A DNA stretch of 12,223 bases from Candidatus Sigynarchaeota archaeon (lineage in GTDB: Archaea; Asgardarchaeota; Lokiarchaeia; Sigynarchaeales; Sigynarchaeaceae): the NCBI GenBank assembly GCA_030587525.1, contig JAUQYW010000156.1, forward strand, positions 1-12,223, given 5' to 3'. Position 1 is the first letter of the stretch; each line of letters begins with the position of its first letter. The notes below the pieces were generated by a model. It was not told the DNA's origin and did no database searches. It worked only from the letters and a program-made list of their open reading frames with translations. Position numbers and translations under genes: made by a program. This document shows, piece by piece, positions 1 to 6,759 of this stretch.

Positions 1-20
1 TAGACAAGTTCTTTGAGAAT

Positions 21-674
21 ATGATGAAACGATACAACAAGATCTTCGGACATGATATCTTCGATCCCTTGGCGGGTACCGGAAGGTTCGAATCGGAAGG
101 GGATGAAGATCACGAACCGGACGCTGAAGAAGAATCTGAAAGTGAATTCGAAGAAGAAACCAAGGATAATAATAATGACAAAGTATCCAGAAAACCAAAA
201 ACAAGCAGCCGCAATTTCGGCTACGAGATCATCACGGGTAGCGATATAAAAGATCCGATCGTGAGAATCTTCGGAAATCCGGATGATTTTCCGGAGCTTA
301 AAGGGCGCCTCGATGATTTCTTGAAAAATAGCCTCGGATCTTTCCTGGACCGGCAAGGCTTGCCATGCCCAACCGAGAAGCCCGGATTGGAGCCACCAAG
401 CATCGATGCCGGTATTCAGGGCAAGAAAGAACCATTCTCCGAGACCTTCAAGGACAAGGACGGATACACGATCGTCAACATTGACGTGCCCGGCATCAAG
501 GATAGCGAAATAACCGTGAATATCGACAAGGACAATCTGCTTGTCGAGGCAAAAAACGACAAGCACCACTATGCAAAAACCATTCCAATTGGGATAAAGG
601 TAAGCGAAAAGGATATTCAATGGTACTTGAACAACGGCGTGCTCGAAATCAAGGTCGTGAAAAAAGCACCGTGA
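21..674 (+). CDS. hsp20: Small heat shock protein, Hsp20/alpha-crystallin family (5' end possibly beyond the window)
   Basis: An ATP-independent holdase chaperone that would bind unfolding proteins in the cytosol. The C-terminal alpha-crystallin domain covers about residues 138-214 of the 217-residue frame. It contains a PGI turn (residues 157-159) and the family hallmark NNGVLEIKV (204-212). Before it lie an acidic, low-complexity stretch (about 25-50, rich in E and D) and a conserved-looking element FGYEIITGSDIKDPIVRIFG (66-85) that is typical of archaeal Hsp20 proteins. The protein ends directly after the last strand (KKAP), so the usual C-terminal I-x-I/V tail that docks neighbouring subunits is missing. 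The start is uncertain. ATG codons at 21 and 24 have no ribosome binding site, and the frame stays open to base 3, giving DKFFEN in front of the first Met, which reads like real protein. The true start may therefore be upstream of the window. It lies 44 bases before cdc48 and is probably cotranscribed with it. Confidence 0.9.
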   Translation: MMKRYNKIFGHDIFDPLAGTGRFESEGDEDHEPDAEEESESEFEEETKDNNNDKVSRKPKTSSRNFGYEIITGSDIKDPIVRIFGNPDDFPELKGRLDDFLKNSLGSFLDRQGLPCPTEKPGLEPPSIDAGIQGKKEPFSETFKDKDGYTIVNIDVPGIKDSEITVNIDKDNLLVEAKNDKHHYAKTIPIGIKVSEKDIQWYLNNGVLEIKVVKKAP

Positions 675-691
675 AAGGCACGCTGTATCAA

Positions 692-697
692 TTTTTT
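692..697 (+). terminator. T6 run between hsp20 and cdc48
   Basis: Six consecutive T in the 44-base gap. Oligo-T tracts can end or attenuate archaeal transcription, so this may reduce read-through from hsp20 into cdc48. No hairpin precedes it, and no clear TATA box for cdc48 is visible in the gap, so cotranscription remains likely. Weak call. Confidence 0.25.
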
Positions 698-705
698 CTT
701 ATCAC

Positions 706-712
706 GTGGTGA
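706..712 (+). promoter_or_regulatory. Ribosome binding site of cdc48
   Basis: GTGGTGA, with its GGTGA core complementary to the archaeal 16S rRNA 3' end (UCACCUCC), ends six bases before the ATG at 719. It fixes that ATG as the start. Confidence 0.7.
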
Positions 713-718
713 AAAAAC

Positions 719-2947
719 ATGGCAACAGGAACAGGCTCAACACAAGGAAGCAGCGAAGTGAAACTCAGGGTCGGTCCAGCGTTGAAGAAGGACGCCGGAC
801 GAGGCATCGTTCGCCTCGACCCATTTGTCCAAAAGAAAATGGGATTGAACAACGGGGATGTTGTTTCGATATTATCGTTGTCTGGGAAGAAGACCGCGGC
901 GAAAATCTGGCCGGGTTTACCAGAGGACGAGGGCCAAGCCGTGATACGCGTTGATGGTGCGATCCGGCGGAATGTTAGCGTGAGCATCGATGAATACGTG
1001 GTCGTGAAGGGGCCGATCCAGGTTAAACCGGCACAATCCGTCACGCTCGCCCCGATCGACGCCAGGCTCCGATCTGGAGTCACGTTACCGCCCTACGTTC
1101 TGGAGGGAATGGTGCTATCCAGGAGCGATATCTTGGCGATACCAGTCATGGGCGGCACCTTGAACGTCGCCGTGGTGAATTTCAAGCCGAACGCTGAAGC
1201 CGTGATCATCGATGCATCGACGCGTATCGAAATCACGGATAAGCCGGCGAGTGAGGTAAAGATGGGACCTCGTATCTCCTACGAGGACGTTGGAGGTCTC
1301 AAGGATGAAATCCAGAAGATTCGCGAGATGGTTGAATTACCCATCCGTCATCCGGAGATCTTTAGCCATCTCGGCATCGAAGCTCCAAAAGGAGTGCTTC
1401 TCTACGGTCCTCCAGGCACGGGTAAAACCTTACTGGCAAAAGCAGTTGCCAGCGAAACAGATGCACATTTCATCTTGTTAACTGGCCCTGAAATCATGTC
1501 AAAGTTTTATGGACAATCGGAGGAGCGTTTACGGGATATCTTCAAGGAAGCAGAGGATCAAGCACCAAGCATCATATTCATCGATGAAATCGACTCCATC
1601 GCGCCCAAACGCGAGGAGGTTACGGGAGAAGTCGAACGCCGGGTCGTTGCCCAGCTCTTGAGCCTGATGGATGGCATACAATCGAGAGGTAAGGTCATCG
1701 TCATAGCCGCGACGAACCGGCCAGATTCCATCGATCCCGCGCTCAGGAGACCAGGAAGATTCGACCGTGAAATCGAGATCGGGGTTCCTGATGTCCACGG
1801 GCGCAAGGAGATCCTCCAGATCCACTGCAGGGGCATGCCACTTGCCACCGATGTGGATATCGACTATTTCGCGTCGAAAACGCACGGGTTTGTCGGGGCA
1901 GATCTTGCTGCTCTTGGCAAGGAGGCCGCGATGCATGCTTTGCGACGATACCTGCCGAAGATCGAGATCGATAAGGACATCCCGCTTGAAATCTTGAAGG
2001 AGATGAAGGTCACCAAGGATGATTTCATGAATGCCTTGAACGAGATCGAACCGAGCGCCCTGCGCGAGGTCTTGATAACCACGCCCAAGGAAACATGGGA
2101 CGATATCGGGGGTCTAGAGCAAGCAAAGCAAGAGCTCCGGGAGGTCGCGGAATGGCCGTTGAAATACCCAGAATTATTCGCCCACATGGATGCACATTTG
2201 CCCAAGGGCATCTTGATCTATGGCCCGCCAGGTACTGGCAAGACCCTCCTTGCAAAGGCTTTGGCCCACGAGACGGAAACAAATTTCATCTCCGTCAAAG
2301 GTCCCGAGTTCCTTTCCAAGTGGGTGGGCGAAAGCGAGCGCGCGGTCCGGGAGATCTTCAGGAAAGCCCGACAAGCGGCACCTTGCATCATTTTCTTTGA
2401 TGAAATCGATGCTATCGCGCCGGTGCGAGGTGGTGATGCGGGAGATTCCCACGTGACCGAACGTATGATTTCCCAGCTCCTCACGGAGATCGATGGCTTG
2501 GAAGAGCTCAAGAACGTGCTGCTCATCGCTGCGACGAACCGGCCAGATATCATCGATCCGGCATTACTGCGGGCCGGCAGGTTCGGTAGGCACGTGCTTG
2601 TTCCGCTTCCGGATCTAGATGCCAGGAAAGCCATCTTGAAGATACATTTCAAGAACAAGCCATTAGCATCCGACGTGCATCTTGACCAATTGGCGGAAGA
2701 AACCGAAGGTATGACCGGCGCGGATATCCAAAGCCTTGCAGAAGAGGCGACGCTCCATGCGATACGGGAAGCGATCTTTGCAGGAAGCGTCAAGAAGGGT
2801 GATGAAAAATCGCTCAAGGCCGTGAAGATAACGGCGAAGAACATCGCAGATGCCATGATGAAGGCAAAGGGGATGTCCGATCGCGAGAAAAAGACATACT
2901 TGTCAAAGCCGGGAGCTATGGATCCGAAGGAATCACTGTATGGCTAA
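719..2947 (+). CDS. cdc48: Cdc48/p97/VAT-type AAA+ ATPase (protein unfoldase)
   Basis: A hexameric double-ring unfoldase that threads substrates through its pore; archaeal members (VAT) feed the 20S proteasome. At 742 residues it has normal family length. The N domain (about 13-185) starts with the double-psi barrel. D1 has Walker A GPPGTGKT (230-237), pore loop SKFYG (261-265), Walker B IIFIDE (285-290) and second region of homology ATNRPDSIDPALRRPGRF (331-348) with arginine fingers R344 and R347. D2 has Walker A GPPGTGKT (502-509), pore loop SKWVG (533-537), Walker B IIFFDE (557-562) and ATNRPD (605-610). The D2 finger segment reads RAGRFGR (618-624) where RPGRFDR is usual; both arginines are kept. 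The C-terminus LYG fits the hydrophobic-Tyr-X motif by which proteasomal ATPases open the 20S gate. ATG 719 is supported by a GGTGA site six bases upstream. It sits between hsp20 and a Phr-like regulator gene, which suggests joint heat-shock control. Confidence 0.98.
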   Translation: MATGTGSTQGSSEVKLRVGPALKKDAGRGIVRLDPFVQKKMGLNNGDVVSILSLSGKKTAAKIWPGLPEDEGQAVIRVDGAIRRNVSVSIDEYVVVKGPIQVKPAQSVTLAPIDARLRSGVTLPPYVLEGMVLSRSDILAIPVMGGTLNVAVVNFKPNAEAVIIDASTRIEITDKPASEVKMGPRISYEDVGGLKDEIQKIREMVELPIRHPEIFSHLGIEAPKGVLLYGPPGTGKTLLAKAVASETDAHFILLTGPEIMSKFYGQSEERLRDIFKEAEDQAPSIIFIDEIDSIAPKREEVTGEVERRVVAQLLSLMDGIQSRGKVIVIAATNRPDSIDPALRRPGRFDREIEIGVPDVHGRKEILQIHCRGMPLATDVDIDYFASKTHGFVGADLAALGKEAAMHALRRYLPKIEIDKDIPLEILKEMKVTKDDFMNALNEIEPSALREVLITTPKETWDDIGGLEQAKQELREVAEWPLKYPELFAHMDAHLPKGILIYGPPGTGKTLLAKALAHETETNFISVKGPEFLSKWVGESERAVREIFRKARQAAPCIIFFDEIDAIAPVRGGDAGDSHVTERMISQLLTEIDGLEELKNVLLIAATNRPDIIDPALLRAGRFGRHVLVPLPDLDARKAILKIHFKNKPLASDVHLDQLAEETEGMTGADIQSLAEEATLHAIREAIFAGSVKKGDEKSLKAVKITAKNIADAMMKAKGMSDREKKTYLSKPGAMDPKESLYG

Positions 2948-2954
2948 GCCATAC

Positions 2955-2960
2955 TTTTTT
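2955..2960 (+). terminator. T6 run after cdc48
   Basis: Eight bases after the cdc48 stop codon there is a run of six T. It could be an oligo-T archaeal terminator. The same TTTTTTAT stretch could instead act as a poor TATA box for the next gene, which starts 28 bases further on. Confidence 0.35.
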
Positions 2961-2987
2961 ATCCTCTTAATCGGGGAGTGAGATATT

Positions 2988-3677
2988 GTGGACAACGATG
3001 CATTTTTCGACCTCATGGGAAACGAGGTTCGCAGGAAGATCTTGAAAAATCTAGCTCAAGGTCCGATGTCAATTAGTGAACTGAACGAGCTAATCGACGT
3101 TTCCCGGCAAGCAATTTTAAAGCATTTAAAAGATATGGAAGAAAAAGGATTCATTGAAGCCCGTGAAGCTGACGAGCGAGTCAAGAAAACCGGGCCAAAC
3201 CCGCAAAAATATACGCTCAAACAATTCTTTACAGTTCATTTTGATATGAACCCGAATACCCCACATCCCCGGATATTCACTCTGAATTTTGGTAATCCCT
3301 TTGAACAAGATGAGAATGCCCAGGAATTGCCACAATCAGCCACGAAAACCTCGATAAAAAGTTATATGGCTGATGTTGCAGCTATGAACAAAAAGCTCGA
3401 AGATATCTCGGCCTCGTACAAGGAAGTACTCGATAAAAAGAATACGGCCTTGCGGATGATAGCAAAAATCGTGGAACGAACCGTACCTGATGGCGAGGAG
3501 AGAGAGGTGATCAAGGTTCTCATGGAAAACCCCGAGAAAGCCGTCACAGGCTTTACGATTGAAGAAATCGCGATTCATCTCCGAACGAGACGTGATTTCA
3601 TGAAATTCATCTTGGATAACTTGATCAAAATAGGAATTTTAAAACAAGAACAAACCGGACTATATGTATTGACTTAG
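2988..3677 (+). CDS. Two-domain winged-helix transcription regulator, Phr-like (ArsR-type HTH)
   Basis: A probable DNA-binding repressor of 229 residues. The N-terminal winged helix (about 6-80) begins DLMGNEVRRKILKNL, has the helix-turn-helix SISELNELIDVSRQAILKHL (28-47) and a wing ending GPNPQKYTL (69-77), as in ArsR-type regulators. A helical, probably coiled segment follows (about 117-165, containing MNKKLEDISASYKEVLDKK). A second winged-helix-like part lies at about 169-228 (EEIAIHLRTRRDFMKFILDN and a closing strand TGLYVL). The layout of N-terminal wHTH, beta hairpin and long helical region recalls the Pyrococcus heat-shock repressor Phr, though the extra C-terminal domain goes beyond it. 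Position immediately behind hsp20 and cdc48, whose counterparts are Phr targets, supports that role. The start is GTG with GGGGAGTGA six bases upstream. A hairpin with a T run follows the gene. The HTH assignment is firm; the Phr function is inferred. Confidence 0.88.
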   Translation: MDNDAFFDLMGNEVRRKILKNLAQGPMSISELNELIDVSRQAILKHLKDMEEKGFIEAREADERVKKTGPNPQKYTLKQFFTVHFDMNPNTPHPRIFTLNFGNPFEQDENAQELPQSATKTSIKSYMADVAAMNKKLEDISASYKEVLDKKNTALRMIAKIVERTVPDGEEREVIKVLMENPEKAVTGFTIEEIAIHLRTRRDFMKFILDNLIKIGILKQEQTGLYVLT

Positions 3678-3698
3678 AGCGCGATTAACGCAACTCTT

Positions 3699-3724
3699 TG
3701 CAATATGCTTATACTTGCATTTTT
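3699..3724 (+). terminator. Hairpin plus T run after the regulator gene
   Basis: TGCAA (3699-3703) and TTGCA (3715-3719) form a 5-bp stem with an 11-base loop, followed at once by TTTTT (3720-3724). The T run is the element expected to matter for archaeal RNA polymerase. It lies 22 bases after the stop codon and separates the chaperone block from the next unit. Confidence 0.5.
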
Positions 3725-3740
3725 GATGGTTAATTAAGTC

Positions 3741-3758
3741 AAATAAAGGTTATTATAT
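3741..3758 (+). promoter_or_regulatory. BRE/TATA-like promoter for the coiled-coil membrane protein gene
   Basis: An A-rich BRE-like stretch (AAATAAAGG) is followed by TTATTATAT (3750-3758). Initiation about 25 bases downstream would fall near 3781, giving a leader of about 30 bases that contains the GTGAG ribosome binding site before ATG 3813. A second AT-rich stretch (3784-3795) is too close to the start codon unless the transcript is leaderless. Confidence 0.45.
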
Positions 3759-3812
3759 CGCAATGGCATGGATTGCCTAAGGATAATAAAAATATCTTGC
3801 CTAGTGTGAGCT

Positions 3813-4364
3813 ATGCCACCAAACCCGACTGAAGGGAATGAGAATCCCGATCAACCGAAAAAAAAGAGTATCTTTAAACCGATGAAATCACGGGATAATG
3901 GCGAAGGCGCGCTTGAAAATGCCATGGGGGATTGGAAGAAGATCGGGGAAAAATTCAACACGCTTCGCAAGAACGTGAATCAAAACATAATAAACAACCT
4001 GGAAAAACTCGAAAACGTGCATTACCAGAATATTAAAAGCATGGATGCGGCCAAGCAAAAAATCGAGCAAGATTGGAGTGCTTTTATAGACGAAGTTCAA
4101 AAATCATTCGATGATCTCAAGAATGCAAATGAAAAAAACAAGGACCAGATCGTTCAAGATATGAACGTGAAGAAAGCCGAGATCAACGAAAAGATGAAGA
4201 CGTGGGAAAAGAATTATCAAGAATGGTCGGTCAAGACCAGCAAGGGTGTGAAGGAGTCGATGAACGCGTGGAGCAGGGCAGGCTGGAAGCTTTATCTCTC
4301 GTTTCTCGTCGTGGTGATTCCGATCGTCATCATCATCGTCGTTCTTGTCAATGCATTTAAATGA
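3813..4364 (+). CDS. Tail-anchored coiled-coil membrane protein, unknown function
   Basis: A 183-residue protein I do not recognise. Residues 1-35 are polar and disordered-looking, with KKK and a short basic patch (SIFKPMKSR). Residues about 36-150 are very helical and charged with heptad-like spacing (for example LRKNVNQNIINNLEKLENV), so a long coiled coil is likely. One strongly hydrophobic segment, LYLSFLVVVIPIVIIIVVLV (160-179), ends four residues from the C-terminus. With no signal peptide this is the plan of a tail-anchored protein, with the coiled coil in the cytosol. The start is ATG with GTGAG three bases upstream. Its TGA stop overlaps the next gene's ATG (ATGA), so the two products are probably made in step and may interact. 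A scaffold or tether at the membrane is a guess only. Confidence 0.85.
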   Translation: MPPNPTEGNENPDQPKKKSIFKPMKSRDNGEGALENAMGDWKKIGEKFNTLRKNVNQNIINNLEKLENVHYQNIKSMDAAKQKIEQDWSAFIDEVQKSFDDLKNANEKNKDQIVQDMNVKKAEINEKMKTWEKNYQEWSVKTSKGVKESMNAWSRAGWKLYLSFLVVVIPIVIIIVVLVNAFK

Positions 4365-5887
4365 AACGTTGTTGTGGTAGTCGCATGGCGGAGCAACCAG
4401 GACAATCTCAACAAAAGAGCGGGAACCAAAAAGTCACCCCGCTTGATGCTTTGAAAAAAGGGTTTGACGAGGTTAAGGTGAACGTTTCTACTTTTTTTTC
4501 CAAGATCTCACCTGTTAAAAAGCAAGAGGTAACATATCATCGTCGCTTGATATGCTGCAAGCTGAACGATGCCGCCAGGTTGCCACGTGCTATCGAGGAT
4601 CTCAAACAAATCGGGTTCAAGGAGATCACGGAAAAAGAACTCTTTGGCCGGCGTGGTTCTCGGATCATGTTAGAATATCCGCTCGATGATAAAATCAATC
4701 GCTTGCATTTACGCGTTCACGCTATCGACATCACGTGTTATTTTTTAATACACAAGGAACCTATACCTTCCACTAACGTGAATAATCTCACGTTTCACGT
4801 TCGTGGCTTTTTCGACCGGGTTTCACGTCAATTTAACGAGTATATGTTAAATTGGAAGACCCCTACGGACAAGGTTTCAGTAAACTACCATGAGCGTGCT
4901 GAACTGAGCAATTATGAAGAGGGATGCTCCCTTTTCAGGGACCTCGTGAAGAATAAGAACATGGACCTCTACAATTCGCTTAATTTTTATCTTGATAATA
5001 CCGATTTCCTCGCTTTTTCCTTAAAATTCGGTAACGTGAGTAATGTATTGCCCGCGGAACTATTGATCAATGATTTCAAGAAAAACAAAGAAAGTGATCA
5101 GTATATGGGATTATCCGAGAATGTCAGGACGATCCTCGAGATGTTGGGCTTCCGTAATATCAAGACTCTCCCGTTGAAGGAAAAACTCGGGTTTTTGAAT
5201 ATAGTCCCTGATCGGAAATCGGAGATCGAAAACATCATCGACATCTATCATTGCAAGGAAGGATTTCCTGATTACACGTTTTTTAGCATATTTTCGAAGC
5301 AACCACTTCAATTAGAGACCATTGCCAAGTTCGTGGAATACCAACATGTATTAGAGCGCGCCCACATCATCGTGATAATATGCGAGGATGCACCAGTTTC
5401 GGATTCACAAAAAGACACGAAGAAATTGCGGAAAAAAGATATCTACGCAAGTACGATCCGAACTGAAGAATTCTTGAATCTGTTGGAAAAGTTCTTGAGT
5501 GCTCCATTTTCCATCGAAAAACTTTTAAATTTGGTTGAAACTCGAGATTCCATCGACAAGGACTGCATAAAAGAACTTAATCGGGAGAAGACAGAAAATC
5601 AACAGCTTTCACGGGTCGTCCTTGGAGTCCTCGATTACTTGGAAAAAAATCCGGGATGGCATCATTCGAAGGAAATCACGCGCATAGTGCTCAAGAACCG
5701 AGATTTTTCAAACTTGAAGGAGGATAACATGGAACATATCCTTGATCTCTTAAGAAATCCTTTATTAGAACTTGTCATTTCGAAAAAAAATGGTAAAGAG
5801 CTAAAGGGCATCGAAAATAAAGAGGAGCTGCGACTCAAGTTAAGTAACATGAAAAGCGTGTTTAATAGCATAGACGTGTTTCATTGA
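4361..5887 (+). CDS. Conserved-looking protein of unknown function, winged-helix-like C-terminus
   Basis: A 508-residue soluble protein with no membrane segment, which I do not recognise. Residues 1-55 are polar with a short helix and may contact the coiled-coil partner. Residues about 56-240 look alpha/beta (strands such as RRLICCKL, RIMLEYPL, HAIDITCYFLI). The middle part (about 290-385) contains a strand HIIVIICED (335-343) between helices, reminiscent of a Rossmann or nuclease-like fold, but I see no catalytic motif I can defend. The C-terminal part (about 415-490) has helices VVLGVLDYLEKNP and HSKEITRIVL and then strands LELVISKKNGKEL, resembling a winged helix. Cysteines (C4, C5, C65, C66, C126, C298, C341) form no clear metal site. 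It overlaps the previous gene by four bases. An alternative start is ATG 4385, giving 500 residues; neither start has a convincing ribosome binding site, and coupling favours 4361. It converges with purQ. Confidence 0.85.
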   Translation: MKRCCGSRMAEQPGQSQQKSGNQKVTPLDALKKGFDEVKVNVSTFFSKISPVKKQEVTYHRRLICCKLNDAARLPRAIEDLKQIGFKEITEKELFGRRGSRIMLEYPLDDKINRLHLRVHAIDITCYFLIHKEPIPSTNVNNLTFHVRGFFDRVSRQFNEYMLNWKTPTDKVSVNYHERAELSNYEEGCSLFRDLVKNKNMDLYNSLNFYLDNTDFLAFSLKFGNVSNVLPAELLINDFKKNKESDQYMGLSENVRTILEMLGFRNIKTLPLKEKLGFLNIVPDRKSEIENIIDIYHCKEGFPDYTFFSIFSKQPLQLETIAKFVEYQHVLERAHIIVIICEDAPVSDSQKDTKKLRKKDIYASTIRTEEFLNLLEKFLSAPFSIEKLLNLVETRDSIDKDCIKELNREKTENQQLSRVVLGVLDYLEKNPGWHHSKEITRIVLKNRDFSNLKEDNMEHILDLLRNPLLELVISKKNGKELKGIENKEELRLKLSNMKSVFNSIDVFH

Positions 5888-5954
5888 AAAGATCGATCAA
5901 AAAGAAGGATTTAAAGAACCTCACAACCCCGAACTAAACCATCGTTTCCTGGTT
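5888..5954. terminator. Convergent intergenic region
   Basis: The gap between the convergent genes is 65 bases. On the minus strand, downstream of purQ, it offers short T runs (A5 at 5899-5903 and A4 at 5887-5890 on the plus strand) flanking GATCGATC, which could end the purine operon. AACCA (5937-5941) and TGGTT (5950-5954) form a small stem overlapping the purQ stop codon. No plus-strand T run follows the unknown gene. Weak evidence. Confidence 0.3.
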
Positions 5955-6744
5955 ACACGAGCTTCTCGACAGCATACGAATACGCGTTCTTGAATATGAT
6001 GTTCCCGTTATAATCGTCGCTACCGTCATTAGAAGTCCACCGGGGGTGATTTTCCCGGAAAAGATAGCGCTCGGGATGCGGCATCATCCCGAAAATTCTC
6101 CCCGTCGGATCGCAGACGCCGGTGATGTCATCCGTCGTGTTCGACGTGTTGTAAGGAAATCGCCCCTTGGCAAATTCGCCATTCGGCAAGACGAATTTAA
6201 AGACGATCTGGTCGTTTTCAACGAGTCTCTTGAGCATTTTTTGATCCTTGAGAAGGAATTTTCCCTCGCCATGGGCAACCGGGAACTCGATGCAATCAAT
6301 CCCTTTGGTATACACGCATCGGGACTTGTTCACGTTCTTGATCTTCACGTAGTTGCAGTAGAAGTGCCCGATGTCATTGAAGGTGAGCGTGGCTTGAATC
6401 TCGAATTTTCCATCGATTGCCGGCAACAAACCAGCTTTTACAAGCGTTTGGAAACCATTGCATATGCCGATGATTAAATTTTGGCGAGCGAATTCAAAAA
6501 CGCGCTCTCGCAATAGAAAAACGAGCTTGTTTGCGCCGACCTTGCCAGAAGCAATGTCATCACCATAGCTGAAGCCACCGGGCAGCGCAAGCAGCTGATA
6601 ATCCTCGAGCTTCTTCGTGCCTCGTAGCAGCTCGTTAATATGCGATTGCGTGACGTCGAAGCCAGCCGTGCGAAGCGCCAACGCGGTTTCCACCTGGCAA
6701 TTCGTGCCGGGAAACACGAGGACAAGTGCTTTGGGGGTTTTCAT
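5953..6744 (-). CDS. purQ: Phosphoribosylformylglycinamidine synthase subunit PurQ (glutaminase)
   Basis: The class I glutamine amidotransferase subunit of FGAM synthase. It hydrolyses glutamine and passes ammonia to PurL for the fourth step of purine synthesis, in the cytosol. The 263 residues begin KALVLVFPGTNC, typical of PurQ. The oxyanion region is LPGGFSYGDD (54-63), the nucleophile is C95 in GICNGFQ (93-99), and the His-Glu pair is H223/E225 in MMPHPERY (220-227). It is somewhat longer than compact PurQ proteins of about 220-230 residues and includes a C-terminal HPRWTSNDG segment, like the glutaminase part of large FGAM synthases. The start is well supported: GGAGG lies eight bases before the ATG at 6744. 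It is last in the operon, 15 bases after purL. Confidence 0.97.
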   Translation of the reverse strand: MKTPKALVLVFPGTNCQVETALALRTAGFDVTQSHINELLRGTKKLEDYQLLALPGGFSYGDDIASGKVGANKLVFLLRERVFEFARQNLIIGICNGFQTLVKAGLLPAIDGKFEIQATLTFNDIGHFYCNYVKIKNVNKSRCVYTKGIDCIEFPVAHGEGKFLLKDQKMLKRLVENDQIVFKFVLPNGEFAKGRFPYNTSNTTDDITGVCDPTGRIFGMMPHPERYLFRENHPRWTSNDGSDDYNGNIIFKNAYSYAVEKLV

Positions 6745-6752
6745 ATTTTTTG

Positions 6753-6757
6753 CCTCC
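6753..6757 (-). promoter_or_regulatory. Ribosome binding site of purQ
   Basis: A perfect GGAGG (minus strand) sits between the purL stop and the purQ ATG with an eight-base spacer, so purQ is translated from its own site. Confidence 0.8.
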
Positions 6758-6759
6758 GA

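Noticed and set aside
2218..2856. A 212-codon open frame on the minus strand inside cdc48
   Set aside because: It lies opposite the highly conserved D2 domain, has serine-rich meaningless composition and no ribosome binding site; it is a shadow of the real gene.
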